From Streptomyces sp. NBC_01210 (lineage in GTDB: Bacteria; Actinomycetota; Actinomycetes; Streptomycetales; Streptomycetaceae): 64,000 bases of DNA. The notes under the pieces are model-generated. The model was not told where the DNA came from. It worked only from the letters and a program-made list of their open reading frames with translations, and ran no database searches. Of this stretch, positions 1 to 9,935 are shown piece after piece. Positions within the stretch are counted from its first letter, which is position 1. The number at the start of each line of letters is the position of its first letter. Made by a program: the position numbers and the translations under genes. The stretch is from assembly GCF_036010325.1 (NCBI RefSeq), contig NZ_CP108549.1, positions 4,650,001 to 4,714,000 of the forward strand, read 5' to 3'.

Positions 1-1320
<1,320 letters not shown>

Positions 1321-1402
1321 CGTGTGCAAAGGTGCCACCACGCTAGCGTCATTTCTGGCGTGCTGAACAGTGGGCCCCTCCCGTTCTTGCGATGATCGGC
1401 CG

Positions 1403-2755
1403 GTGACCTCCTCGCAGCAGAAGCCCGAAGCACACAGCCATGCGCACAGCCATGGGCCGGCCGCGCCCGTCTCCAAGCACCTTCGCAAGGTCATCGCCGC
1501 CGTGCTGATTCCCTTCTCCACCGCGGTTTTGGTCGGGCTGTTCGTGCTCTGGCCGGGCGGCGCTCCCGACCATCAGCGCAGCGGTGTCGGCTTCGACCGG
1601 CAGACCGAGCAGGGCAAGGTGGTGACGGTCGAGAAGGTCAACTGCAAGGACGTGAATGCGGCGCAGGTGCCGCCGACCGGCGACACCTCCACGCCCGAGG
1701 GGCGCGAGGCGGTCAATTCCCAGCGGGGCAGCTGCGCGAAGGCGACGATCGAGGTCACCAGCGGTAAGGACAAGGGCCGTACTTTCACCGAGATTGTCCA
1801 GCCGGACGCTCCACGGCAGTTGAGCAAGGGCCAGGGTGTGGTGGTGGCGTACGCGCCCAATGCGCCCCGCGATCTTCAGTACTCCGTGACCGATGTGGAC
1901 CGGAAGTTCCCGATGGTGCTGCTGGCCGGGATCTTCGCGCTCGTGGTGGTGCTGGTGGGACGGATGCGCGGCGTGATGGCGCTGATCGCGCTCGCCGCCT
2001 CGTTCGCCGTGCTGACCCTGTTCATCCTGCCGGCGATCCTGCAGGGCTCAAATCCCCTGATCGTCGCGGTGATCGGGGCGAGCGCCATCATGCTGATCGC
2101 TCTCTATCTGTGCCACGGACTCACCGCACGTACGTCGGTCGCGGTCCTCGGCACGCTGATCTCGCTGCTGCTGATCGGGCTGCTCGGTTCGCTCTTCATC
2201 GGCTGGGCGAGCCTGACCGGCAACACCGACGACAGCACCGGCCTGATCCATGGCCTGTTTCCGAACATCGACTTGAGCGGTCTGCTGCTGGCCAGCGTCA
2301 TCATCGGTTCGCTCGGTGTGCTCGACGATGTGACAGTGACCCAGACCTCGGCGGTCTGGGAGCTGCACCAGGCGGATCCGGGCATGGGGCCGCGCGGGCT
2401 CTACCGGGCGGCCATCCGGATCGGCCGGGACCATATCGCGTCGGTCGTGAACACGCTCGTACTCGCCTACGCGGGCGCGGCGTTGCCGCTGCTGCTGCTC
2501 TTCTCGATCGCGCAGAGCAGTGTGGGCACGGTGGCCAACAGTGAGTTGGTGGCGGTGGAGATCGTTCGGACCCTGGTGGGGTCGATCGGTCTGGTTGCTT
2601 CGGTTCCGGTGACCACCGCGCTCGCCGCGATGGTGGTGTCCGCGGACCGGCCGAGTCCGGCGGAAGCGTCAGGCGCCGTGAGCGGTCCGCCGGGATCGCA
2701 GGTGCCGCAGGTGCCGCAGGTGCGGAGCGGGAAGGGCCGCCGCCGCAAGAAGTAG
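1403..2755 (+). CDS. YibE/F family multipass membrane protein
   Basis: This 450-residue protein belongs to the YibE/F-like family, whose biochemical role is not established. The N-terminus has a His-rich patch (HSHAHSHG), then a membrane helix near residues 25-45, an extracytoplasmic domain of about 120 residues, and at least seven more helices from about residue 168 on. The C-terminus is Pro/Gln-rich and ends in a basic KGRRRKK tail. I chose the GTG at 1403; an in-frame ATG at 1370 would add residues unlike the rest and reach into the thiC promoter region. It is divergent from thiC and convergent with ssgA. Confidence 0.85.
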   Translation: MTSSQQKPEAHSHAHSHGPAAPVSKHLRKVIAAVLIPFSTAVLVGLFVLWPGGAPDHQRSGVGFDRQTEQGKVVTVEKVNCKDVNAAQVPPTGDTSTPEGREAVNSQRGSCAKATIEVTSGKDKGRTFTEIVQPDAPRQLSKGQGVVVAYAPNAPRDLQYSVTDVDRKFPMVLLAGIFALVVVLVGRMRGVMALIALAASFAVLTLFILPAILQGSNPLIVAVIGASAIMLIALYLCHGLTARTSVAVLGTLISLLLIGLLGSLFIGWASLTGNTDDSTGLIHGLFPNIDLSGLLLASVIIGSLGVLDDVTVTQTSAVWELHQADPGMGPRGLYRAAIRIGRDHIASVVNTLVLAYAGAALPLLLLFSIAQSSVGTVANSELVAVEIVRTLVGSIGLVASVPVTTALAAMVVSADRPSPAEASGAVSGPPGSQVPQVPQVRSGKGRRRKK

Positions 2756-2779
2756 CTCATCGGCGCTCCGGTCACCCGC

Positions 2780-3214
2780 TCAACCGGCGTTCTCCTCGGC
2801 GAGGATGCGCCCGAGCGCCTCTTCCAGACTGCCCTCGAATTCGCCCAGTGTGCGCTCCTGCCCCAGCGGCACCAGCTTGTCGGTGCGGTCGAGGAAGCCC
2901 ACCAGTGGCGCCGCGCTCGACCGGAACAGCGCCCGGTCGCGGCCGACCTGGAGCCTGATGCCGACGTCGGCCAGCCCTGCGGGCCCGGTCGGAGCAATGT
3001 GCACATCGCCGTCCCCGCTCGGCCCGTTGATGCCGTCGAGCAGCAACTCACGGCCAAATGCCCAGGTCACGGGGGCATCTCCGGGTAGATGGAAGGTCAT
3101 CCGTACCGCGTAGGGGTCCTCCGTCTCGTATCGGAGCTCCACCTGGATCCGGAAGGAGAGCTCCTCTGAGACAAGGAAACTCATGAGGACCTCGGCATGG
3201 ACCGACTCACGCAT
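2780..3214 (-). CDS. ssgA: SsgA, sporulation-specific cell division activator
   Basis: SsgA is an actinomycete SALP protein that helps place SsgB and FtsZ at septum sites and affects hyphal branching. The 144-residue product opens MRESVHAEVLMSFLVSEELS and contains the family blocks YETEDPYAVRMTFHLPGD, TWAFGRELL and FLDRTDKLVPLGQE; the family is about 135-145 residues. The ATG at 3214 has GGGG about eight bases upstream; a second ATG at 3184 is possible. In S. coelicolor the IclR-type gene ssgR lies directly upstream and drives ssgA. Here the 338 bases upstream hold no recognisable regulator, which is the odd feature of this locus. Confidence 0.93.
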   Translation of the reverse strand: MRESVHAEVLMSFLVSEELSFRIQVELRYETEDPYAVRMTFHLPGDAPVTWAFGRELLLDGINGPSGDGDVHIAPTGPAGLADVGIRLQVGRDRALFRSSAAPLVGFLDRTDKLVPLGQERTLGEFEGSLEEALGRILAEENAG

Positions 3215-3552
3215 CGTGTACCCCGCAGTGGCTGAAGCAGTGATGAAACCTGCTGAAAACGGCCAGGATTGACACCCCATGGCCCTCTTGACGCAATGGT
3301 GCTGGAAGCGCTTGAAGATCACAAGGAGTGATTTTTCAGATACTGATAGAGAAGGTTAGCGAACTTAGCAGCCCAGCCATACCGCTACGTGTCTGTTCGA
3401 TCTCAGTCAGTAATCGCTCTTCCAGGCGAAGGGAGTGAAATGGCCATCGCGGCGACAGGATCCAGCCATCACCTCGACTGCGGTCCCGATGTTCACGGCG
3501 GATCTGCTCGTCGCGCCGGCTCAGCAGACGCTGACCAAGGGCACCGGTCGCT
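3215..3552. other. Intergenic stretch upstream of ssgA; no ssgR visible
   Basis: There is no convincing gene here. A minus-strand frame (3336-3602) codes for a charged peptide with mixed codon use and no family resemblance I recognise, and it overlaps the next gene. The stretch is more AT-rich than its neighbours near 3330-3400, where the ssgA promoter probably lies. It sits where ssgR is expected from other streptomycetes. Confidence 0.5.
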
Positions 3553-3771
3553 CTACCAGTCGCCGCTCGAACTCGAGGACGCCATGAACTTCCGTACGAC
3601 AAAGATGAGTCCGCCGACGAGGGCGACGAAGACCAGAGCCTTGAAGAGCAGCCCGATCACAAAGCCGACGACGCTGGCAATCAGCCCACCGAACACGACA
3701 AGGGCGATAACGGGCACCGCAACCCACTTCACCCACCACGGCATCCCCGCGAACATCTCTCGCACAGCCAT
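3553..3771 (-). CDS. DUF5326 small membrane protein
   Basis: This 72-residue protein opens MAVREMFAGMPWWVKWVAVP, then has two close hydrophobic helices (about residues 16-33 and 34-55) and a short Ser-rich tail. The pattern matches the small Streptomyces DUF5326 family that sits near ssgA; no function is known. The ATG at 3771 follows GAGGTAAGGACG, an adequate ribosome site. The frame continues upstream, but only as low-quality sequence opposite the cupin gene. Membrane location is inferred from hydrophobicity. Confidence 0.82.
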   Translation of the reverse strand: MAVREMFAGMPWWVKWVAVPVIALVVFGGLIASVVGFVIGLLFKALVFVALVGGLIFVVRKFMASSSSSGDW

Positions 3772-3892
3772 CGTCCTTACCTCGTTTCTCTGAGTTCCTG
3801 GCTTCGATGCTAGGCGGGAGAGGGGGGCAACGGGGGCTCGCCGGCCCTTGAACTCCCCTGACCGAACCCCTAGGGACAGGACAGGGTCTCGC

Positions 3893-4210
3893 TCAGCTCT
3901 CAGGCGGAGAGAAGACCACCATGACCCGCAGATCCTCGGTGATGTGGTGGAACTTGTGCGCCACTCCGGCCGGGACATAGACCACGCTGCCGCGTCCGAC
4001 TTGCGTCGTTTCCATCCCGACGGTGATGGCGGCCCGGCCACTGACGACGAAGTACACCTCGTCCTGGCGATGGGGCAGCTGCGGGTCGAGCTCGCCTGCG
4101 TCCAGTGCGTACAGGCCGACCGACATGTTCCGTTCGCGCAGGAACTGCAGATACGCACCGTCATTGGCGGCGCGCTCCGCCTCCAACTCGTCCAGTCGGA
4201 ATGCCTTCAT
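3893..4210 (-). CDS. Cupin domain protein
   Basis: This 105-residue single-domain cupin has both cupin motifs: motif 1 around PHRQDEVYFVVSGRAAITVG (residues 46-65) and motif 2 around VYVPAGVAHKFHHI (residues 77-90). The His and Glu residues expected to hold a metal ion are present. Small cupins of this kind may be isomerases, dioxygenases or sugar binders, and the sequence does not decide between them. The start at 4210 is divergent from the holin-like gene, only 50 bases apart, so the two share a compact promoter region. Confidence 0.85.
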   Translation of the reverse strand: MKAFRLDELEAERAANDGAYLQFLRERNMSVGLYALDAGELDPQLPHRQDEVYFVVSGRAAITVGMETTQVGRGSVVYVPAGVAHKFHHITEDLRVMVVFSPPES

Positions 4211-4260
4211 CGTCCGTCCGCCCCTGCCTTGGTCCGATCACGTCTGCCACGATCAGACAC

Positions 4261-4638
4261 ATGAAGAATTTTGTAGTCAAGACGATCGCCAACGCGGCAG
4301 CCCTGCTGGTCGCGATATGGCTGCTGCAGGACATCACCCTGACCGGTGACAGCACCGGCAGGAAGGCATGGGCGCTGGTTCTGGTGGCCCTGCTCTTCGG
4401 GCTGGTCAATTTCCTTGTCAAGCCGGTGGTGAAGCTGCTCACGTTGCCGCTGTTCATCCTCACGCTGGGGCTGATCACGCTGGTGATCAATGCCCTGATG
4501 CTGCTGCTGACCTCATGGCTGGCCGACCAGTTCGATCTGAACTTCCATGTCGAGGGCTTCTGGACGGCCGTGCTCGGCGGCCTGATCATCTCCGTCGTTT
4601 CATGGGCGATGAATGTCGCCCTGCCCGACAAGGACTGA
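4261..4638 (+). CDS. Phage holin family (YvlD-like) membrane protein
   Basis: This 125-residue protein has four hydrophobic helices and the signature NFLVKPVVKLLTLPLFILTLG of the mycobacterial four-TM / phage-holin-4_2 family. Despite the name, chromosomal members are ordinary membrane proteins of unknown role. It begins an apparent three-gene unit: its stop at 4638 is seven bases before the phosphatase start, which in turn overlaps the PLP enzyme. The ATG at 4261 is the only start that gives the family-typical N-terminus MKNFVVKTIAN. Confidence 0.85.
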   Translation: MKNFVVKTIANAAALLVAIWLLQDITLTGDSTGRKAWALVLVALLFGLVNFLVKPVVKLLTLPLFILTLGLITLVINALMLLLTSWLADQFDLNFHVEGFWTAVLGGLIISVVSWAMNVALPDKD

Positions 4639-4645
4639 GTACCGC

Positions 4646-5143
4646 GTGAATTCTGCGTATCGCATCTGCTTTGTCTGCACCGGCAACATCTGCCGCTCGC
4701 CCATGGCCGAGTCCGTCTTCCGCGCGCGAGTGGCGGACGCCGGACTCGACGGGGTGGTGGAGGTGGACAGCGCCGGCACGGATGGCTGGCACGAGGGCGA
4801 CGGTGCCGACCGGCGCACCGTCGCCGTGCTGGAGGCAGGCGGCTACGAGTCCAGGCACAGCGCGCGCCAGTTCCGCGCCGCCTGGTTCCCGCTCCTCGAT
4901 CTGGTGATCGCGCTGGACGAGGGGCATCTGCGGGAGCTTCGGCGGCTCGCGCCGACAGCCACGGACGCCGCGAAGGTACGTCTGCTGCGGGCGTACGATC
5001 CATCGGCCGTCGCGGATCTGGATGTTCCCGATCCGTACTACGGCGGCATGGACGGCTTCGAGGAGTGCCTGAACATGGTGGAGGCGGCGAGCGAGGGCCT
5101 GCTCGACGCGGTACGCACGGCTGTCGAGGAGCGAGCTGCATGA
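4646..5143 (+). CDS. ptpA: Low-molecular-weight protein-tyrosine phosphatase PtpA
   Basis: This 165-residue enzyme hydrolyses phosphotyrosine in the cytosol. The P-loop CTGNICRS near the N-terminus gives the nucleophile Cys11 and Arg17, and the general-acid loop VPDPYYGG lies near residue 130. Both match functional LMW-PTPs. PtpA is reported to influence secondary metabolism in S. coelicolor. I chose the GTG at 4646, seven bases after the holin-like stop, because a start further upstream adds residues with no counterpart. The stop overlaps the next ATG (ATGA), so translational coupling is likely. Confidence 0.94.
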   Translation: MNSAYRICFVCTGNICRSPMAESVFRARVADAGLDGVVEVDSAGTDGWHEGDGADRRTVAVLEAGGYESRHSARQFRAAWFPLLDLVIALDEGHLRELRRLAPTATDAAKVRLLRAYDPSAVADLDVPDPYYGGMDGFEECLNMVEAASEGLLDAVRTAVEERAA

Positions 5144-6297
5144 GCGCGGGACATAAGACCTTCCCACTGAGGACAGGGGATGGCACCAAGGCGGTACGGG
5201 CGGGGCTGCCCGAGCCGGTGAAGTACGAACCGACCCTGCCGGGTCCGGTCTTCGCGGCCCACTTCCATCTACCGGGCGAAGCCACCGGGCCGTACACCTA
5301 CGGCCGTGACACCAACCCGACCTGGACGTATCTCGAGCGGGCGATCGGCGAGCTGGAGGCACCGGGGGAGTCCGTCGAGACCGTGGCCTTCGCCTCGGGC
5401 ATGGCAGCGGTCTCGGCCGTGCTTTTCTCGCAGCTCAAGGCCGGTGACGCAGTGGTGCTGCCGGTCGACGGCTATCAGGCACTGCCGCTGGTGCGCGAGC
5501 GGCTCGAAGCGTACGGCGTCGAGGTGCGCACCGCGCCGACCGGCGACGACGCGCAGCTGTCCGTCCTGGACGGCGCCCGGCTGCTGTGGATCGAGACACC
5601 GTCCAATCCGGGGCTCGATGTGTGCGATGTGCGGCGGCTCGCGGAGGCGGCGCACACCGCCGGCGCTCTGGTCGCGGTCGACAACACCCTGGCGACGCCG
5701 CTCGGCCAGCGCCCGCTGGAGCTGGGCGCCGACTTCTCGGTGGCCAGCGACACCAAGGGCATGACAGGCCACGGCGACATCCTGCTCGGCCATGTGACCT
5801 GCCGTGATACGGAGCTGGCCGCGGGTGTACGGCAGTGGCGCAAGGTCGTGGGAGCGATCCCGGGCCCGATGGAAGCGTGGCTCGCGCACCGCTCGCTGGC
5901 CACGCTGCAGCTGCGGATCGAGCGGCAGTGCGCGAACGCGCTGGCGCTCGCGGAGGCGCTGAGCGGGCGTGGCGAGGTGACCGGTCTGCGCTATCCGGGC
6001 CTGGCGACGGACCCTTCGCACAAGACAGCCTCGCTGCAGATGCGGCGCTTCGGCTGTGTGGTCTCGTTCGTCCTGCCGGACCGCGGCCACGCGGAACGGT
6101 TCATGGACAGTCTGCGGCTGGTGGACGACGCGACGAGCTTCGGCGGCGTGCGCTCCACCGCGGAACGGCGCGGACGCTGGGGCGGCGACGCCGTGCCGGA
6201 TGGCTTCATCCGCTTCTCGGCGGGCGCAGAGGACGCCGAGGACCTGGTGGCAGATGTGCTGCGGGCGCTGGACGAGGCGGCGGACTCGACTCCGTAG
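5140..6297 (+). CDS. Cys/Met metabolism PLP-dependent enzyme (cystathionine gamma-lyase-like)
   Basis: This 385-residue protein is a fold-type I PLP enzyme of the cystathionine gamma-synthase/lyase family. Visible features are YTYGRDTNPTW near residue 54, the substrate-side ETPSNPGLDV, VDNTLATP, and SDTKGMTGHGD with Lys206 as the Schiff-base lysine. The usual S-x-T-K arrangement is kept (S-D-T-K). Whether it cleaves or makes cystathionine cannot be told from sequence. The ATG at 5140 overlaps the PtpA stop. A strong hairpin follows at 6370. Confidence 0.88.
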   Translation: MSAGHKTFPLRTGDGTKAVRAGLPEPVKYEPTLPGPVFAAHFHLPGEATGPYTYGRDTNPTWTYLERAIGELEAPGESVETVAFASGMAAVSAVLFSQLKAGDAVVLPVDGYQALPLVRERLEAYGVEVRTAPTGDDAQLSVLDGARLLWIETPSNPGLDVCDVRRLAEAAHTAGALVAVDNTLATPLGQRPLELGADFSVASDTKGMTGHGDILLGHVTCRDTELAAGVRQWRKVVGAIPGPMEAWLAHRSLATLQLRIERQCANALALAEALSGRGEVTGLRYPGLATDPSHKTASLQMRRFGCVVSFVLPDRGHAERFMDSLRLVDDATSFGGVRSTAERRGRWGGDAVPDGFIRFSAGAEDAEDLVADVLRALDEAADSTP

Positions 6298-6369
6298 GCC
6301 GGGGCCGTAGCCCGGGGCCGGGGGCGTACGCCGGTGTACGTCGGCGCGCTGAGAGGCTGTACGTACAAC

Positions 6370-6408
6370 GGGCGGCCCGAGCCTCCCCCCTCATGGCTCG
6401 GACCGCCC
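6370..6408 (+). terminator. Hairpin terminator after the PLP enzyme gene
   Basis: The arm GGGCGGCCCGAGCC (6370-6383) pairs with GGCTCGGACCGCCC (6395-6408) around an 11-base loop, with one mismatch. No T-run follows, which is common for Streptomyces terminators. It closes the 4261-6297 unit. Confidence 0.7.
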
Positions 6409-6487
6409 TCGGTTCCACGCGTCAAGAACCGCGTGACCAAGGCTAGTTGACTCTGTGTCAGTGTCCAATCACAGTAGCGACAGCGAC

Positions 6488-6505
6488 CTATCGACTTATT
6501 TATAG
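6488..6505. promoter_or_regulatory. Candidate LysR operator
   Basis: CTAT (6488-6491) and ATAG (6502-6505) form a dyad with a 10-base spacer in an unusually AT-rich patch, about 85 bases upstream of the LysR gene. LysR proteins bind interrupted AT-rich dyads (T-N11-A type), often for autoregulation. The match is short, so this is only a candidate. Confidence 0.35.
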
Positions 6506-6588
6506 TTGGCCGGGTTCGCAGGCATTGCCCGGTGGGCGCAGTCAGGCTGCATCGTCGGGCGCGTATCGTCGGGTCGGGAGGGCATGGC

Positions 6589-7479
6589 ATGGATCTGGCC
6601 CTGTTACGCACATTCGTCACGGTGCACCGGGCCGGCTCATTCACCCGCGCCGCGGCGCTGCTCGGCCTCTCCCAGCCCGCGGTGACCGGCCAGATCCGCA
6701 CGTTGGAGCGGCAGCTCGGCCGCCCGCTGTTCCTGCGCCAGGCGCGCGGAGTGACTCCCACGACCATCGGCGACGAGCTCGCGCACCGGGCCGCACCGCA
6801 TCTGGACGCCTTGGTGGAGATCGCCGAGACCGGGCTCGACGAGGAGGCGGGCGTACGGACCCTGCATCTCGCCGGTCTTCCGGAGTTCACCTCGCTGCGC
6901 GCCCTGCCCGCCCTCACCCCGCTGATCTCCCGGGGACTGGCGCTGCGCGCCTCGTTCGGGAACTCCGAAGAAACACTGGAGGGGCTGGCCGCCGGACACC
7001 ACGATCTGGCCATCACCACGGCCCGTCCGCGCGGCGGGCTGCTCACCGCGACTCCGCTCTGCGACGAGGAGCACGTACTCGTCGCCTCGCCGCGCTGGGC
7101 GGCGCGGCTGGGGCCCGGCGTCCTGCGCAAGGGGCATGTGGTGCTCGAGCAGCTTCCGGTCGTGGAGGTGCACGAGTCCCTGCCGCTGGTCTCGCGCTAC
7201 TGGTCCGCCGTCTTCGACTCCCGGCCGGCCGCCGCGGGCGCCGTCATCGCGCCCGATCTGCGGGCGGTCCTGGAGGCCGCGGCCTCGGGCGCCGGGCTCG
7301 CCGTGCTGCCGCGCTATCTGTGCGAGGACGCCTTGCAGCGCGGCCGGGTGGTGGCGCTGCTCGACCCACCGGTGCCCCCGCTGCGTACGTACTTTCTGGT
7401 CGTACGCACCGGCACACTCGCCCTTCCGCACATCGCGCGGGCGCACGAGTGGCTGCTGCGCGCGGCCGTCGACTGGTGA
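6589..7479 (+). CDS. LysR family transcriptional regulator
   Basis: This 296-residue protein has the LysR winged HTH at residues 1-60 (LLRTFVTVHRAGSFTRAAALL, then SQPAVTGQIRTLERQLG) and a substrate-binding effector domain from about residue 85. I chose the ATG at 6589 because it puts the first helix at residue 3, as usual for LysR; GGGAGGG lies about 10 bases upstream. Its target is not clear. The PLP enzyme upstream or the Nudix gene 52 bases downstream are the nearest candidates. Confidence 0.92.
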   Translation: MDLALLRTFVTVHRAGSFTRAAALLGLSQPAVTGQIRTLERQLGRPLFLRQARGVTPTTIGDELAHRAAPHLDALVEIAETGLDEEAGVRTLHLAGLPEFTSLRALPALTPLISRGLALRASFGNSEETLEGLAAGHHDLAITTARPRGGLLTATPLCDEEHVLVASPRWAARLGPGVLRKGHVVLEQLPVVEVHESLPLVSRYWSAVFDSRPAAAGAVIAPDLRAVLEAAASGAGLAVLPRYLCEDALQRGRVVALLDPPVPPLRTYFLVVRTGTLALPHIARAHEWLLRAAVDW

Positions 7480-7531
7480 CCGCAGGGCGGACAGAAGTTT
7501 CAGAACGGGTGGGGTGGGCCACTCTCTTGCC

Positions 7532-8011
7532 ATGACCGAACGACCTGTGGTCAAGCGCACCGCACGCGCCATCCTGCTGGACGGCAGCGACCTCGTCCTG
7601 ATCAAGCGCACCAAACCCGGAGTGGATCCTTACTGGCTCACGCCCGGTGGCGGGGTCGAGCCCGAGGACGCCACCGTCGTCGACGCGCTCCACCGGGAGG
7701 TGGACGAAGAGCTCGGCGCCAAGATCACCGATGTGGTGCCCTGCTTCGTCGACACTGTCGAACACATCGCGGACGGCGGTGTGACGGGGGTGAAGGTGCA
7801 GCACTTCTTCGTCTGCCGACTGGAGTCCATGGACCCGGCGCGGCGGCACGGCCCGGAGATCGACGAGCCCTGCGGGGAGTACGAGATCGTACGGGTGCCG
7901 TTCAGCCGGGTCGGCATCGCGGCCGTGCATCTCGTACCGCTGTCACTGCGGCACTACCTGGACGGCAATATCGAGGGCGTACGCGCGATGCACGCACCCG
8001 ACCTGGGCTAG
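7532..8011 (+). CDS. Nudix hydrolase
   Basis: This 159-residue protein contains a full Nudix box, G-x5-E-x7-REVDEELG, around residues 37-60 (GGGVEPEDATVVDALHREVD). The box binds Mg2+ and activates water to cleave a nucleoside diphosphate linked to another group. The substrate cannot be read from the sequence. It follows the LysR gene by 52 bases on the same strand, and its stop is 20 bases from the convergent globin-reductase gene. Confidence 0.92.
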   Translation: MTERPVVKRTARAILLDGSDLVLIKRTKPGVDPYWLTPGGGVEPEDATVVDALHREVDEELGAKITDVVPCFVDTVEHIADGGVTGVKVQHFFVCRLESMDPARRHGPEIDEPCGEYEIVRVPFSRVGIAAVHLVPLSLRHYLDGNIEGVRAMHAPDLG

Positions 8012-8030
8012 TACGCCACCCAGCACGCCG

Positions 8031-9632
8031 CTAGTCGCCCGCCGCCACGAGTTCTTCGAGGGAGTCGTGGCGGATCCGGTCGGACGGGATGCCGATGCCG
8101 CGCAGCGCGTTGACACTGCTGCGGATCATTCCGGGCGGTCCGGAGAGATAGGCGTCGTACTCGTACCACGGGCCGTACTCCCGTACGGCGTCCGGGAACT
8201 GCGACCGGCCGTCGACCACCGGGCGGACCGAGAGCCAGGGGTGCGTCTGCTGGAGCCGCAGCATCGTGTCGATGTCGTAGAGGTCGAAATCGGTGCGCGC
8301 TCCGTAGAAGACCTGTACCGGACGCCGCTCGCCGTGCTCGGCGACATCCTCGACCAGCGCCTTGATGGGGGCGATACCGGTACCGCCGCCCAGACAGAGC
8401 AGACCGTTGTCGGTGGTGTGGTCGACGGTCATCGAGCCGGCAGGCGGCCCGAGGCGCAGGATGTCCCCGGGGCGGGCGTGGTGGACGAGGGCGTTGGAGA
8501 CCCAGCCGGCCGGGACCGCCTTGACATGGAACGAGAGCAGACCGTCGGAGCGGGGCGCTCCGGCGAAGGAGTAGTGCCGCCAGATCCGCGGCCACCAGGG
8601 TGTTTCCACGCTTGTGTACTGGCCGGCCAGGAAGGCGTACGGCTGGTCGGGGCGAACGGTGATGATCGCGATGTCAGGAGTTCTGAGGTCGTGCGACACC
8701 ACCTCGCCGTGCCACCAGGCGGGAGCGTGCCGCTCGTTCTCGGAGGCCGCGTCGATCATGATCTGGGAGATCGTGATGTACGTACGGACCCAGGCGGCCT
8801 CGGTCTCCTCGTCCCAGGTCGTCGTGGCGTACCGGGTCAGCGCGCCGATCAGCGCTTCTCCGACGGCTGGGTAGTGCGCGGCCTGGGTGCCGTACTTGCG
8901 GTGGCCGCGGCCCAGGTGCTGGAGGTAGTCGGTGAGCACGGCCGCATTGTCCATGTGATCGGCGGCGGTGAGCAGGGCCTTGAGGAGCCGGTCACGCTGA
9001 GAGTCCATGGCGGCGGGGAAGAGGCCACGCAGCTCGGGATGGCGGACGAAGAGCAGGGCGTAGAAGTACGAGGTGACCTTGTCGGCGACGGGCGCGATCT
9101 CCGCCATGGTGCGGCGGATGAGAATGGCGTCGGGGGAAGCGGGGTCCGCGGGGGCGGCGGGTGGTGGTTCATGAGGGGTGGGGGCCTCGTGGCGGCCGGG
9201 GGCCTCATGGACTGTGTGGGCCTCTTGGGCCTCGTAGGCGTTGCCGAGCGGGGGGCGCTCGTCCGGGGCGCGCTCGATCGGGTCGTGCTCGATCGGGAGG
9301 TCGTCGACGGGGACCTCGTCGAGAGCAGTCTCATCGAGCGGGGCGTCGGCCACGGGGGCGGCGGCAGCGGCCACATGGGCTGCCTGAGTATCAGCCGCGG
9401 GCGACGGGGCGGTACGGGACGGACCGGAGCCCACCGGGCGTATGGAGGCGACAGAGCGCCGCGGGGCGACTATTCGCTCCTGCCCGCCATCACCCGCAGA
9501 CGCCCCCTCACCGGGGGCGGGAGTGGGGGCGGCCCGGCCCTGGGCCGGCTGCTTACGAGGGGTGAACCATCCGCCTCCGCCGCTGTCACCTGCAGTGCCG
9601 TTGTCGGCCGACGTGGTGGTCGGAGCGTCCAT
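8031..9632 (-). CDS. Globin / FAD-NAD(P)H reductase fusion (flavohemoprotein-like)
   Basis: This 533-residue protein joins a globin domain (about residues 155-290) to a ferredoxin-reductase module: an FAD-binding barrel with WRHYSFAG, then an NAD(P)-binding domain with LGGGTGIAPIKAL and a C-terminal YLSGPPGM. That layout is flavohemoprotein-like, so NO or O2 chemistry is likely. The first 150 residues are an Ala/Pro/Glu-rich, low-complexity extension absent from ordinary Hmp proteins (about 400 residues), with a GGGGWFTPRKQP segment near its start. I chose the ATG at 9632, which has GAGG 12 bases upstream; an ATG at 9653 is also in frame. Confidence 0.87.
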   Translation of the reverse strand: MDAPTTTSADNGTAGDSGGGGWFTPRKQPAQGRAAPTPAPGEGASAGDGGQERIVAPRRSVASIRPVGSGPSRTAPSPAADTQAAHVAAAAAPVADAPLDETALDEVPVDDLPIEHDPIERAPDERPPLGNAYEAQEAHTVHEAPGRHEAPTPHEPPPAAPADPASPDAILIRRTMAEIAPVADKVTSYFYALLFVRHPELRGLFPAAMDSQRDRLLKALLTAADHMDNAAVLTDYLQHLGRGHRKYGTQAAHYPAVGEALIGALTRYATTTWDEETEAAWVRTYITISQIMIDAASENERHAPAWWHGEVVSHDLRTPDIAIITVRPDQPYAFLAGQYTSVETPWWPRIWRHYSFAGAPRSDGLLSFHVKAVPAGWVSNALVHHARPGDILRLGPPAGSMTVDHTTDNGLLCLGGGTGIAPIKALVEDVAEHGERRPVQVFYGARTDFDLYDIDTMLRLQQTHPWLSVRPVVDGRSQFPDAVREYGPWYEYDAYLSGPPGMIRSSVNALRGIGIPSDRIRHDSLEELVAAGD

Positions 9633-9935
9633 TGTCTGCCTCGCCTCGAACATCTTTCGGTCGGTCCACGCACTTCCGCTGGTCCGGAACGTGCCTCAAA
9701 TCCCCGTTGCCTCAAGACTGCTGCCGGCCCACACTAACCTCGGCCACGCGCCGATTAGGGAGAAGTAAGCCCGGAATGTGACATTGACCGCAGCGCCCGT
9801 CGTCGCAGCATGCCAGGCGGCGGGACCGCATTGGACAAAGAGCGGAAAGTCCGGGCATCCGAACCCGCTTTCCCGTTAGGCTCCAATGCCCCCATGTCCA
9901 TGTGCCGGGTCTCCCGGACCCCCGGAGCTGCTGAA
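9633..9935. other. Intergenic region upstream of the globin-reductase gene
   Basis: This contains the globin-reductase leader and the 3' flank of the HAD gene, both on the minus strand. I see no gene, clear hairpin or recognised operator. Confidence 0.5.

Noticed and set aside
3336..3602. A minus-strand frame considered as an ssgR remnant
   Set aside because: The peptide shows no IclR-type HTH or effector motif that I can recognise, and it overlaps the DUF5326 gene.
8067..9737. A 556-codon plus-strand frame
   Set aside because: Antisense to the globin-reductase gene; the Gly/Val/Arg-rich product is a GC-bias artefact.
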